The position numbers and the translations under genes are program-made. DNA of 64,000 nt from Fulvimarina endophytica (GTDB lineage: Bacteria; Pseudomonadota; Alphaproteobacteria; Rhizobiales; Rhizobiaceae), in the NCBI RefSeq assembly GCF_003403015.1, contig NZ_QURL01000004.1, forward strand, positions 186,001 through 250,000. The letters run 5' to 3'. Below are positions 38,724 to 49,238 of this stretch, piece after piece; position 1 is the first letter of the stretch, and every line of letters begins with the position of its first letter. The notes under the pieces are model-generated. The model was not told where the DNA came from. It did no database searches and was given only the letters and a program-made list of their open reading frames with translations.

Positions 38724-38750
38724 GGCCTGCCGGGCTCGTCCCGGCAGGCC
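38724..38750 (+). terminator. Terminator after xylA
   Basis: GGCCTGCCGGG and CCCGGCAGGCC form a perfect 11-bp stem with a five-base CTCGT loop, nine bases after the xylA stop. Only a weak pyrimidine tract follows. Confidence 0.65.
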
Positions 38751-38783
38751 GACCCGTTCTCCCACGCACTTGCGCTTGGCTTT

Positions 38784-38806
38784 CGCTTTCGTCAAAACCG
38801 AAAGCG
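38784..38806. promoter_or_regulatory. Candidate GlpR operator upstream of glpR
   Basis: CGCTTTCG (38784-38791) and CGAAAGCG (38799-38806) are perfect inverted arms with a seven-base spacer, just before the glpR Shine-Dalgarno. The TTTCG core recurs upstream of glpD, suggesting autoregulation. Confidence 0.45.
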
Positions 38807-38820
38807 GGGAGGACCATACC

Positions 38821-39630
38821 ATGCTGACGGATCGCCAGAGCGAGATCCTCGAAACCGTGAAACGGACCGGACGCGTCTCGGTCGACGGTCTCGCCGCCCA
38901 TTTCCAGGTCTCGGTTCAAACGATCCGCAAGGACCTCAACGATCTGTGCCAGCGCCGGCTGCTCTCGCGCATCCATGGCGGCGCGGTTCTTTCCTCCTCC
39001 CTCGAAAACGTGGGCTATGATGCGAGGCGCCTCATCGCGGTGGAGGAGAAGAACGCGATCGGGCGCGCCGTCGCCGATCTCATCCCCGACGCCTCCTCCC
39101 TCTTCGTCAATATCGGCACGACCACGGAAGCCGTCGCGCAGGCGCTCCTCAATCGCGGCGAGCTGATGATCATCACCAACAATATCAACGTCGCCAGCCT
39201 CATGCGGCCCTATCCGGAGATCGAGGTCGTCATCGCGGGCGGCGTCGTGCGGCGCTCGGATGGCGGCATCGTCGGCGAAACCGCCGTCGACTTCATCCGG
39301 CAGTTCAAGGTGGATTATGCGGTCATCGGCGCCTCGGCGATCGACCTCGACGGCTCGCTCCTCGACTACGACTATCGTGAGGTGCGCGTGACCCAGGCCA
39401 TCATGGAGAACGCCCGGCACGTGATTCTCGCCGCCGACGCCTCGAAATTCGAGCGCTCGGCGCCCGTGCGCGTCGGGCATCTCTCCCAGGTCGACGTCTT
39501 CGTCACGGATCATGCGCCGAAGGCGATCGAAGCGGTCTGCGCCGAGGGCGAGACCCGTCTCGTCGAAACCAATCACCGGGACGATACGGCGATCCACAGC
39601 CGGGACGAAGCGGATCGAAATTTCGCTTGA
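38821..39630 (+). CDS. glpR: DeoR-family repressor GlpR
   Basis: A 269-residue regulator. The N-terminal DeoR helix-turn-helix (RQSEILETVKRTGRVSVDGLAAHFQVSVQTIRKDL) is followed by the effector domain with SLFVNIGTTTEAVAQAL and GGVVRRSDGGIVGETA, typical of GlpR. It should bind glycerol-3-phosphate and derepress the glycerol genes downstream. The ATG at 38821 follows GGGGAGG. TTTCG-type boxes occur before it and before glpD. Confidence 0.9.
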   Translation: MLTDRQSEILETVKRTGRVSVDGLAAHFQVSVQTIRKDLNDLCQRRLLSRIHGGAVLSSSLENVGYDARRLIAVEEKNAIGRAVADLIPDASSLFVNIGTTTEAVAQALLNRGELMIITNNINVASLMRPYPEIEVVIAGGVVRRSDGGIVGETAVDFIRQFKVDYAVIGASAIDLDGSLLDYDYREVRVTQAIMENARHVILAADASKFERSAPVRVGHLSQVDVFVTDHAPKAIEAVCAEGETRLVETNHRDDTAIHSRDEADRNFA

Positions 39631-39670
39631 CGCTCGCTTTTCTTTCGTTTTACCTTCCCTTTCAACGAAG
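39616..39670 (+). promoter_or_regulatory. glpD promoter/operator region with TTTCG boxes
   Basis: CGAAATTTCG (39616-39625, a perfect palindrome in the last glpR codons), TTTCGTTTT (39643-39651) and TTTCAACGAAG (39660-39670) lie in the 80-base gap before glpD. TTGACG at 39627 may be a -35 box. This fits repression by GlpR. Confidence 0.45.
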
Positions 39671-39710
39671 ACATGATCTTCGAGGGGTGCCCGATCGTGG
39701 TGGGGAGGCC

Positions 39711-41216
39711 ATGGCGGACTACGACATCTTCATCATTGGCGGCGGAATCAACGGTTGCGGCATCGCGCGCGATGCGGCCGGACGCGGGTTTTCCGTCGGC
39801 CTTGCCGAGATGAACGATCTCGCCTCCGGGACGTCCTCCTGGTCGACGAAGCTCATCCATGGCGGCTTGCGCTATCTCGAGCACTACGAGTTCGGTCTCG
39901 TGCGTCACGCCCTGCAGGAGCGCGAGAAGCTCTGGGCCATCGCCCCGCACATCATCCGGCCGCTACGCTTCATCCTGCCCCATCACGAAGGGCTTCGCCC
40001 CGCCTTCATCCTCAGGATCGGCCTCTTCCTCTACGACCATATCGGCGGCCGCAAGAAGCTGAAGAAGACGGTCAGCGTCGATCTGTCGAAGGATCCGCTG
40101 GGCGCCCCCCTGAAGGACGAGTTTCGCAAGGGTTTCGAATATTCCGACGCACGGGTCGACGATGCGCGGCTCGTGGTGCTGAACGCCCGGGACGCGGCCG
40201 AGCGCGGCGCCGACATCATGGTTCGCACCAAGGTCGTCGAGGCGAGGCGCGAGGGCATGATCTGGCATGTCACGCTGGAGAACCGCAGCACCGGCGCGCG
40301 GCGGAGCGTGACGGCGAAAGCCCTCGTCAACATGGGCGGCCCCTGGGTCGACGACGTCATTCGCGGCGCCATCGGCCGCAACGAGGCGAACCATATCCGC
40401 CTCGTCCAGGGCTCGCATATCGTCACGAAGAAGCTCTACGATCACGACCGCGCCTATATCTTCCAGAACGCCGACGGGCGGATCATCTTCACGATCCCCT
40501 ACGAGGACGATTTCACGCTGGTCGGCACCACCGACGAGGATTACGAAGGCGATCCCTCGAAGGTTTCGATCTCGGAGGCCGAGACGCGCTATCTCCTCGA
40601 CGCCGCGAGCGAATATCTGAAGCGCACAGTGACGCGGGACGACATCGTCTGGACCTATTCCGGCGTGCGGCCGCTGTTCGACGACGGCGCCTCGAAGGCG
40701 CAGGAGACCACCCGCGACTACGTGCTGAAGGTGGAAGCGCAGAAGGGCGAGGCGCCCCTCGTCAATGGCTTCGGCGGCAAGATCACCACCTATCGCGTCC
40801 TGTCCGAGGAAGTGCTCGGCCTGATCGAGGACAAGTTGCGCGTGTCCAAGCCCAAATGGACGGCGGACGAGCCGCTGCCGGGCGGCGATTTTCCGGTGGA
40901 CGGCGTCGCCGATCTCGAAAGACGGATCGGCAAAGCCGCACCTTCGCTCGGCGAGCGCACGGTGCGGCGCCTGGTGCGCTCCTACGGCACCGATGCGCTG
41001 ACGATCGTCGGGTCCGGCACGCTCGGCCGCGATTTCGGCCACGGCCTCTTCCAATCGGAGGTCGACTGGATGATCGAACGGGAATGGGCCAGGGACGCCG
41101 AGGACGTCCTGTGGCGGCGCTCCAAGCTGGGCCTGCGCTTCTCCAGGGAGGAGGCGGCCGCGCTGGAGACTTATGTGGGCGAAAAGACAGAAGGCATGAG
41201 GGAAGCCGCCGAATAG
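39711..41216 (+). CDS. glpD: Aerobic glycerol-3-phosphate dehydrogenase
   Basis: Membrane-associated FAD enzyme of 501 residues oxidising glycerol-3-phosphate to dihydroxyacetone phosphate and passing electrons to quinone. The FAD-binding DIFIIGGGINGCGIARDAAGRG, GTSSWSTKLIHGGLRYLE and TTDEDYEGDP stretches are diagnostic of GlpD. The ATG at 39711 has GGGGAGG immediately upstream; the frame to 39627 is promoter sequence. It precedes the glycerol importer genes by 22 bases. Confidence 0.96.
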   Translation: MADYDIFIIGGGINGCGIARDAAGRGFSVGLAEMNDLASGTSSWSTKLIHGGLRYLEHYEFGLVRHALQEREKLWAIAPHIIRPLRFILPHHEGLRPAFILRIGLFLYDHIGGRKKLKKTVSVDLSKDPLGAPLKDEFRKGFEYSDARVDDARLVVLNARDAAERGADIMVRTKVVEARREGMIWHVTLENRSTGARRSVTAKALVNMGGPWVDDVIRGAIGRNEANHIRLVQGSHIVTKKLYDHDRAYIFQNADGRIIFTIPYEDDFTLVGTTDEDYEGDPSKVSISEAETRYLLDAASEYLKRTVTRDDIVWTYSGVRPLFDDGASKAQETTRDYVLKVEAQKGEAPLVNGFGGKITTYRVLSEEVLGLIEDKLRVSKPKWTADEPLPGGDFPVDGVADLERRIGKAAPSLGERTVRRLVRSYGTDALTIVGSGTLGRDFGHGLFQSEVDWMIEREWARDAEDVLWRRSKLGLRFSREEAAALETYVGEKTEGMREAAE

Positions 41217-41238
41217 CGGCCTTCGGGAGGAGAATTCA

Positions 41239-42330
41239 GTGCTTGAACTGAAGAGCGTCGGCAAGAGCGTCGGCGGGGAGACGCATATACGCGACGTATC
41301 GCTGGAGCTGACGCGCGGCAGTCTCAACGTGCTGCTCGGGCCGACGCTCTCGGGCAAGACGAGCCTGATGCGCCTGATGGCGGGCCTCGACGCGCCGACC
41401 AGCGGCACCATCGTCATGGACGGCAAGGACGTGACGGGCGTTCCCGTGCGCCAGCGCAATGTCGCGATGGTCTACCAGCAGTTCATCAACTACCCCGCCC
41501 TCACCGTCTACGAGAACATCGCCTCGCCGCTGCGCATCCAGAAGCGCCCGAAGGCCGAGATCGACGAGAAGGTGCGCAAGGCCGCGGCGCTGATGAAGCT
41601 GACGGACTTTCTCGACCGCACCCCGCTGAACCTGTCGGGCGGCCAGCAGCAGCGCACGGCGCTCGCCCGCGCGCTCGTCAAGGATGCCGAACTCGTCCTC
41701 CTCGACGAGCCGCTCGCCAATCTCGACTACAAGCTGCGCGAGGAGTTGCGCGAGGAATTGCCCAAGCTCTTCGCCGAGACCGGCGCGATCTTCGTCTATG
41801 CGACGACGGAGCCCCACGAAGCGCTGCTTCTGGGCGGGCGCACGGCGACGCTTTCGGAAGGCCGGATCACTCAGTTCGGCGAGACGGCCGAGGTCTACCG
41901 CGAGCCGCGCGACATCGTCACCGCGCGCACCTTCTCCGATCCGCCCCTCAACATACTCCCCGTCGAAAAGCGCGACGAGGAGTTCCACGGCCGGGAGGGC
42001 CTGCGCTTCCGCGCCTCGGACGGGCAGCGCAGCCTTCCCGACGGGAGCTACAAGATCGGCATCAGGCCCCATCACCTGAGCTTCGGCACGTCCGAGGCCT
42101 CGGACGGCCTTGCCCATCTCGACGCGGTGATCGCCATTTCCGAAGTCACCGGGTCGCAGAGCTTCATCCATGCCGATCGCGGCGAGAACCGCATCGTCGC
42201 GCTCGTCCACGGCGTGCGCCGCGTGGAGCCGGGCGACCGGATCCAGCTGAGCTTCGACCCGGCGAACTGCCTCGTCTTCGGCGAGGACGGCCAGACGGCC
42301 GCGGCCGCAACGCGCCCGCTCGCGGCCTGA
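41239..42330 (+). CDS. glpS: Glycerol ABC transporter ATPase GlpS
   Basis: Cytoplasmic MalK-type ATPase of 363 residues with a C-terminal regulatory beta domain. Signature LSGGQ (132-136) and Walker B LVLLDE (152-157) are intact. Walker A is unusual, GPTLSGKT (34-41), and the switch-loop His is replaced by Thr190 (VYATTEPHEA against the usual VTHDQxEA). It starts at GTG 41239 after GGGAGGAG. With GlpT it should form an asymmetric heterodimer serving permeases GlpP and GlpQ. The gene order matches the rhizobial glycerol importer described from R. leguminosarum. Confidence 0.9.
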   Translation: MLELKSVGKSVGGETHIRDVSLELTRGSLNVLLGPTLSGKTSLMRLMAGLDAPTSGTIVMDGKDVTGVPVRQRNVAMVYQQFINYPALTVYENIASPLRIQKRPKAEIDEKVRKAAALMKLTDFLDRTPLNLSGGQQQRTALARALVKDAELVLLDEPLANLDYKLREELREELPKLFAETGAIFVYATTEPHEALLLGGRTATLSEGRITQFGETAEVYREPRDIVTARTFSDPPLNILPVEKRDEEFHGREGLRFRASDGQRSLPDGSYKIGIRPHHLSFGTSEASDGLAHLDAVIAISEVTGSQSFIHADRGENRIVALVHGVRRVEPGDRIQLSFDPANCLVFGEDGQTAAAATRPLAA

Positions 42331-42340
42331 GGAGAACGAC

Positions 42341-43432
42341 ATGGCCCGCATCCGCCTCGATCATATCCGCCACGCCTATACGCCCGAACTCGCGCGTGCC
42401 GGCAATTTCGCCCTCAACAATATCGATACCGCCTTCGAGGATGGTGGCGCCTATGCGCTGCTCGGCCCCTCGGGCTGCGGCAAGACCACCCTTCTCAACA
42501 TCATTTCCGGCCTCCTGACGCCCTCGGAAGGACATGTCTATTTCGACCGGACGGATGTGACGCTGCTGACGCCGGAGGCGAGGAACATCGCCCAGGTGTT
42601 CCAGTTCCCTGTGATCTACGACACGATGACGGTCGCCGAAAACCTCGCCTTTCCCCTGAAGAACCGGAAGGTCGAGGCGCGCGAGATCGAGCGGCGCGTC
42701 GCCGACATGCTGAAGCGCATCGGCCTTGCGGACAAGGCGGGGCGCAAGGCGCGCGGCCTGACGGCGGACGAGAAGCAGAAGATCTCGCTCGGCCGGGGCC
42801 TCGTGCGCTCGGACGTCAACGCGATCCTTTTCGACGAGCCGCTGACGGTGATCGATCCGCACATGAAATGGCAGCTGCGCTCGGAGCTGAAGCAGCTGCA
42901 CCGCGAATTCGAGATGACCATGGTCTACGTCACCCACGACCAGACCGAGGCCCTCACCTTCGCCGACAAGGTGGTCGTCATGTATGACGGCGAGGTGGTC
43001 CAGATCGGCACGCCCGAAGAGCTCTTTGAGCGGCCCCAGCATACCTTCGTCGGCTACTTCATCGGCTCGCCGGGCATGAACGTCCTGCCCTGCCGCATCG
43101 AGGGCGGCGAGGCGATCGTGGCGGGCGAGCGGGTGGCGCTTCCCGGCCATTCGGGCGAGCGGCGCTCCGAGAAGACCGAACTCGGCATCCGGCCCGAATT
43201 CGTCGGCGTCGTCGAGCGCGGCCAGCCGGGCGCGATGCCGGTGACGATCGAGAAGGTCGAGGATATCGGCTCCGAGCGGATCGTTCGGGCGCGGCTCGGC
43301 GGCGAACGGGTGACGGCGATCGTGCGCGAGGGCGCGTCCGTGCCGGGGGACGCGGCCGTCACCTTCGATCCGAACGCGCTCAACCTTTACGAAAACTCGC
43401 GCCTCGTCGCGCGCTCGGGGGGCGCTGCCTGA
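42341..43432 (+). CDS. glpT: Glycerol ABC transporter ATPase GlpT
   Basis: Second MalK-type ATPase, 363 residues, with C-terminal beta domain. Walker A GPSGCGKT (42-49), Walker B AILFDE (161-166) and His199 of the switch loop (YVTHDQTEA) are intact. The signature motif is degenerate: LTADEKQK (140-147) where LSGGQxQR is expected. The name follows the rhizobial glp nomenclature and is unrelated to the E. coli glycerol-3-phosphate antiporter also called GlpT. The gene lies ten bases after glpS and overlaps glpP by one base. Confidence 0.9.
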   Translation: MARIRLDHIRHAYTPELARAGNFALNNIDTAFEDGGAYALLGPSGCGKTTLLNIISGLLTPSEGHVYFDRTDVTLLTPEARNIAQVFQFPVIYDTMTVAENLAFPLKNRKVEAREIERRVADMLKRIGLADKAGRKARGLTADEKQKISLGRGLVRSDVNAILFDEPLTVIDPHMKWQLRSELKQLHREFEMTMVYVTHDQTEALTFADKVVVMYDGEVVQIGTPEELFERPQHTFVGYFIGSPGMNVLPCRIEGGEAIVAGERVALPGHSGERRSEKTELGIRPEFVGVVERGQPGAMPVTIEKVEDIGSERIVRARLGGERVTAIVREGASVPGDAAVTFDPNALNLYENSRLVARSGGAA

Positions 43433-44319
43433 TGGAAAAGACCTGGAACAACAAGGCCTGGTTCTTCGTCACCCCGGTCCTCGTTCTCGTCGCGATCTCG
43501 GCCGTCATCCCGCTGATGACCGTGGTGAACTACGCCTTTCAGGACACCTTCGGAAACAACGCCTTCTTCTGGGCCGGCACGTCCTGGTTCGAGGAGGTGC
43601 TGACCTCCGAACGGTTCCACAGCGCGCTCGTGCGCAACCTGATCTTCTCGGGCATCATCCTCGCGATCGAGGTGCCGCTCGGCATCCTCGTCGCGCTGGC
43701 TATGCCCCGCAAGGGCTTCTGGGTCCCGGTCTGCCTCGTCTTGATGGCGCTGCCGCTCCTCATTCCGTGGAACGTCGTCGGCACGATCTGGCAGGTCTTC
43801 GCGCGCACCGATATCGGCCTTCTCGGCGCCACCGTCTCCGGCCTCGGCATCGACTACAACTACGTGCAGAACCCGCTCGACGCCTGGATCACCGTCGTCG
43901 TGATGGATGTCTGGCACTGGACGAGCCTCGTCGTGCTGCTCTGCTATGCCGGCCTCGTCTCGATCCCGGACGCCTATTACCAGGCCGCCAAGATCGACGG
44001 CGCCTCGCGCTGGGCGGTGTTCCGCTACATCCAGCTGCCGAAGATGGGCCGCGTCCTGCTCATCGCCGTGCTTTTGCGCTTCATGGACAGTTTCATGATC
44101 TACACCGAGCCCTTCGTCGTCACCGGCGGCGGCCCCGGCAATTCGACGACCTTCCTGTCGATCGACCTCGTGAAGCTCGCGATCGGGCAGTTCAATCTCG
44201 GGGAAGCGGCGGCGATGAGCCTGATCTACTTCCTGATCATCCTCACCCTCTCCTACGTGTTCTACACCGTCATGACCAATGTGGGTGTGGAGAAGCCCCA
44301 GAAAGGCGGTGACGCATGA
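43432..44319 (+). CDS. glpP: Glycerol ABC transporter permease GlpP
   Basis: Inner-membrane CUT1-type permease of 295 residues with six hydrophobic segments. The EAA loop is YYQAAKIDGASRWAVFRYIQLP. The N-terminus NNKAWFFVTPVLVLVAISAVIPL starts in the first helix. It overlaps glpT by one base (TGATG) and glpQ by four. Confidence 0.92.
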   Translation: MEKTWNNKAWFFVTPVLVLVAISAVIPLMTVVNYAFQDTFGNNAFFWAGTSWFEEVLTSERFHSALVRNLIFSGIILAIEVPLGILVALAMPRKGFWVPVCLVLMALPLLIPWNVVGTIWQVFARTDIGLLGATVSGLGIDYNYVQNPLDAWITVVVMDVWHWTSLVVLLCYAGLVSIPDAYYQAAKIDGASRWAVFRYIQLPKMGRVLLIAVLLRFMDSFMIYTEPFVVTGGGPGNSTTFLSIDLVKLAIGQFNLGEAAAMSLIYFLIILTLSYVFYTVMTNVGVEKPQKGGDA

Positions 44320-45218
44320 CCGCGACCGATGTGCGCCTGGCCGACGAAGGCTCCGCCAACACCGATCTCGTGCGTTCGGAAGACGCCCTGAAGGCGCGGG
44401 CGCGCCAGAAGGCGGGCGGGTTCAAGCCGAAGGCGCTGATCCCGATCCTCTACATCATCTTCCTGCTCCTGCCGATCTACTGGCTCGTCAATATGAGCTT
44501 CAAGACGAACCAGGAGATTTTGTCCGGCGCGACGCTGATCCCGAACGATCCGACCCTGCGCAACTATCAGGTGATCTTCAACGATCCCTCCTGGTACATG
44601 GGCTATGTGGATTCGCTGATCTACGTGCTGATGAACATGGTGATCTCGGTCGCCGTCGCCCTGCCGGCCGCCTATGCCTTCTCGCGCTACAAGTTCCTCG
44701 GCGACAAGCACCTGTTCTTCTGGCTCCTGACCAACCGCATGGCCCCGCCCGCGGTCTTCGCCCTGCCCTTCTTCCAGCTCTATTCGGCCTTCGGCCTCAT
44801 CGACACCCACATCGCCGTCGCCCTCGCCCACTGCCTGTTCAACGTGCCGCTGGCGGTCTGGATTCTTGAAGGCTTCATGTCGGGCGTGCCGAAGGAGATC
44901 GACGAGACCGCCTATATCGACGGCTATTCCTTCCCGAAGTTCTTCTTCAAGATCTTCACGCCGCTGATCGCCTCCGGCATCGGTGTCGCCGCCTTCTTCT
45001 GCTTCATGTTCTCCTGGGTCGAACTGCTTCTCGCCCGCACCCTGACGGTGACCGACGCCAAGCCGATCTCGGCGATCATGACCCGCACGGTCTCGGCCTC
45101 CGGTCTCGATTGGGGCGTCCTTGCCGCGGCCGGCGCGCTGACGATCATTCCCGGCGCGATCGTGATCTGGTTCGTGCGCAACTACATCGCCAAGGGCTTC
45201 GCCCTGGGGAGGGTGTGA
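44316..45218 (+). CDS. glpQ: Glycerol ABC transporter permease GlpQ
   Basis: Second CUT1 permease, 300 residues with six hydrophobic segments and a longer cytoplasmic N-terminus of about 40 residues. The EAA loop is EIDETAYIDGYSFPKFFFKIFTP. It starts inside the glpP stop (ATGA). The C-terminus ends in the usual VRNYIAKGFALGRV. This is not the glycerophosphodiesterase called GlpQ in E. coli. Confidence 0.92.
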   Translation: MTATDVRLADEGSANTDLVRSEDALKARARQKAGGFKPKALIPILYIIFLLLPIYWLVNMSFKTNQEILSGATLIPNDPTLRNYQVIFNDPSWYMGYVDSLIYVLMNMVISVAVALPAAYAFSRYKFLGDKHLFFWLLTNRMAPPAVFALPFFQLYSAFGLIDTHIAVALAHCLFNVPLAVWILEGFMSGVPKEIDETAYIDGYSFPKFFFKIFTPLIASGIGVAAFFCFMFSWVELLLARTLTVTDAKPISAIMTRTVSASGLDWGVLAAAGALTIIPGAIVIWFVRNYIAKGFALGRV

Positions 45219-45259
45219 GGAATGTACCGCCTTCGTAATCCAACCGATCGGAGCGTTCG

Positions 45260-45544
45260 ATGATCGATCTGTCCTGGATGGCCTGGACCTGGCCGACGGC
45301 GATCTTCTTCGTCGTCATCTTCTCCATGATCGCCCTGATGGGCGTGTGGGAATACGTCTCGCCCGGCGGCGCGCCGAGGGTCGGCATCTTCCGCTTCGAG
45401 ACGACGCGCGGCGATCGCCTGTTCGTCTCGCTGCTCGGCTCCGCCTTCATCTGCCTCGGTTGGCTGTATTTCACCGACCTGTCGCTCTGGTACGCGCTCA
45501 TCGTCTGCGCGGCCTTTTTCATCCTGGTCTTCAAAACCGTTTAG
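45260..45544 (+). CDS. glpU: Small membrane protein GlpU (DUF2160 type)
   Basis: A 94-residue protein with two or three hydrophobic segments (WPTAIFFVVIFSMIALMGVW; a second pair after residue 60). The middle PGGAPRVGIFRFETTRGDRLF is hydrophilic. Position between glpQ and glpV identifies it with GlpU of the rhizobial glycerol operon, an accessory membrane protein whose role in transport is not settled. The ATG at 45260 is preceded by CGGAGCG. Confidence 0.85.
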   Translation: MIDLSWMAWTWPTAIFFVVIFSMIALMGVWEYVSPGGAPRVGIFRFETTRGDRLFVSLLGSAFICLGWLYFTDLSLWYALIVCAAFFILVFKTV

Positions 45545-45634
45545 ACCAGCCAGACCGAAGGGTGTCCGCGTCGGCCGAAGGGCGCGGAGGGACGGCACCC
45601 CAAACAAAACGACTCGGCCTCAAGGGAGGAAATC

Positions 45635-47491
<1,857 letters not shown>

Positions 47492-47529
47492 GGCGGCAGA
47501 ACCCCCGCGAGCATCGCTCGAAACGATCG

Positions 47530-47555
47530 GAAGAGCCGGGTTCGCCCGGCTCTTC
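47530..47555 (+). terminator. Terminator or attenuator between glpV and glpK
   Basis: GAAGAGCCGGG and CCCGGCTCTTC form a perfect 11-bp stem closed by a stable TTCG loop, followed by T-rich GTCTGTTCATTCTGT. glpK begins 30 bases later, so readthrough or a separate promoter would set kinase levels. Confidence 0.7.
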
Positions 47556-47585
47556 GTCTGTTCATTCTGTACGAGAGGAACCGTC

Positions 47586-49073
47586 ATGTCGGGCTACGTT
47601 CTCGCAATCGACCAGGGCACGACATCGAGCCGGGCGATCGTCTTCGACGACCATTTTCGCATCGTCGGGATCGGTCAGAAGGAGTTTCCCCAGCATTTCC
47701 CCCGCTCCGGCTGGGTCGAGCACGACCCCGAGGACATCTGGAACTCGGTCGTCGAGACGATCCGCTCCGCCCTCGCCGACGCGTCCCTCTCGGCCTCCGA
47801 CATCGCCGCGATCGGCATCACCAACCAGCGCGAGACCGTCGTCGTCTGGGACCGGGCGAGCGGCAAGCCGATCCACAACGCGGTCGTCTGGCAGGATCGC
47901 CGGACCTCGGACATCTGCCGGCGCCTGCGCGAGGACGGGGCGGAAGAGCTTCTCATCGAGAAGACCGGCCTTCTCGTCGACCCCTATTTCTCGGGCACCA
48001 AGATCGCCTGGATCCTCGATCATGTGGAGGGCGCGCGGGCCCGGGCCGAGAACGGCGACCTCGCCTTCGGCACGATCGATTCCTTTCTTCTCTGGCGTCT
48101 GACGGGCGGCAAGGTCCATGCGACCGATACCACCAATGCCTGCCGGACCCAGCTCTTCGACATCAGCCGGCACGAATGGGACGAGGAGCTTCTGAAGCTT
48201 CTGAACGTTCCGGCCGCCCTTCTCCCCGAGGTGAAGGATTGCGACGCCGATTTCGGCACGACCGACGGCTCGCTCTTCGGGGCTGCGATCCCGATCCGGG
48301 GCATCGCGGGCGACCAGCATGCCGCCACCCTCGGCCAGGCCTGCTTCTCGCCCGGAATGCTCAAATCCACCTATGGCACCGGCTGCTTCGCCGTCCTCAA
48401 CACGGGCGAGACGAAGGTCCGCTCGACGAGCCGGCTTCTGACGACGATCGCCTATCGCCTTTCGGGCAAGACCAGCTATGCCCTCGAAGGCTCGATCTTC
48501 GTCGCCGGGGCCGCCGTCCAGTGGCTGCGCGACGGGCTGGGCCTCGTCGACCGCGCGGAAGAGACCGGACCGATGGCCGCGAGCGCCGACGACGATGAGG
48601 ACGTGGTCATGGTCCCGGCCTTTACCGGCCTCGGCGCGCCTTGGTGGAACGCCGATGCCCGCGGCGCGATCTACGGGCTCACGCGAAAGTCGGGGCCGAA
48701 GGAGATCGCCCGCGCCGCGCTCGAGGCGACCTGCTTCCAGACGGCGGATCTCCTGCGCGCCATGAGAACAGATTTCGCGGAAGCCTCCGATACGATCCTG
48801 CGCGTCGATGGCGGCATGGTCGCCTCCGACTGGACGATGCAGCGCCTCGCCGATCTTCTCGACGCACCCGTCGACCGGCCGGTCGTCCTGGAGACGACGG
48901 CGCTCGGCGCGGCCTGGCTTGCAGGTCACGCGGCCGGCGTCTGGCCGGGCCAGGAGGGCTTCGGCGCGCGCTGGAAGCTGGAGCGCCGGTTCGAGCCCCA
49001 GATGTCGGCGGTCGAGCGCGGCGCCCGGCTGACACTCTGGGAGAACGCGATCAAGCGAACGCTCGCGGCCTGA
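47586..49073 (+). CDS. glpK: Glycerol kinase
   Basis: Cytoplasmic FGGY kinase of 495 residues making glycerol-3-phosphate from glycerol and [18 protein letters not shown] (phosphate-1 loop), [37 protein letters not shown] and the FGGY segment [20 protein letters not shown] are diagnostic. The ATG at 47586 follows GAGAGGAA. Its product feeds GlpD and is the expected GlpR ligand. Confidence 0.97.
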   Translation: MSGYVLAIDQGTTSSRAIVFDDHFRIVGIGQKEFPQHFPRSGWVEHDPEDIWNSVVETIRSALADASLSASDIAAIGITNQRETVVVWDRASGKPIHNAVVWQDRRTSDICRRLREDGAEELLIEKTGLLVDPYFSGTKIAWILDHVEGARARAENGDLAFGTIDSFLLWRLTGGKVHATDTTNACRTQLFDISRHEWDEELLKLLNVPAALLPEVKDCDADFGTTDGSLFGAAIPIRGIAGDQHAATLGQACFSPGMLKSTYGTGCFAVLNTGETKVRSTSRLLTTIAYRLSGKTSYALEGSIFVAGAAVQWLRDGLGLVDRAEETGPMAASADDDEDVVMVPAFTGLGAPWWNADARGAIYGLTRKSGPKEIARAALEATCFQTADLLRAMRTDFAEASDTILRVDGGMVASDWTMQRLADLLDAPVDRPVVLETTALGAAWLAGHAAGVWPGQEGFGARWKLERRFEPQMSAVERGARLTLWENAIKRTLAA

Positions 49074-49238
49074 CGCCGTCAGCCCGAGCCTGAGCCAAAG
49101 CCCAAATCACGACAGACGCAAACGCAAACGTGAAGACGCGGCCTGCCGCAAACCCGGCATTTGCGGGGGTCCACAGGGGTCCTGCGGCCCCGCTTCGCAT
49201 CGACTTGGCGATGGGCTTGTCATAAGCGGGTCGGGTCG

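Noticed and set aside
45545..45634. GC-rich repeats (GGCCGAAGGG twice) between glpU and glpV as a regulatory RNA
   Set aside because: Only two imperfect copies with weak pairing; probably ordinary spacer.
49146..49196. Hairpin CCGCAAA/TTTGCGG and GGGGTCC direct repeats after glpK as a terminator or attachment site
   Set aside because: Arms are short, no T run follows, and nothing mobile is nearby; mentioned only in the neighbouring gene entry.
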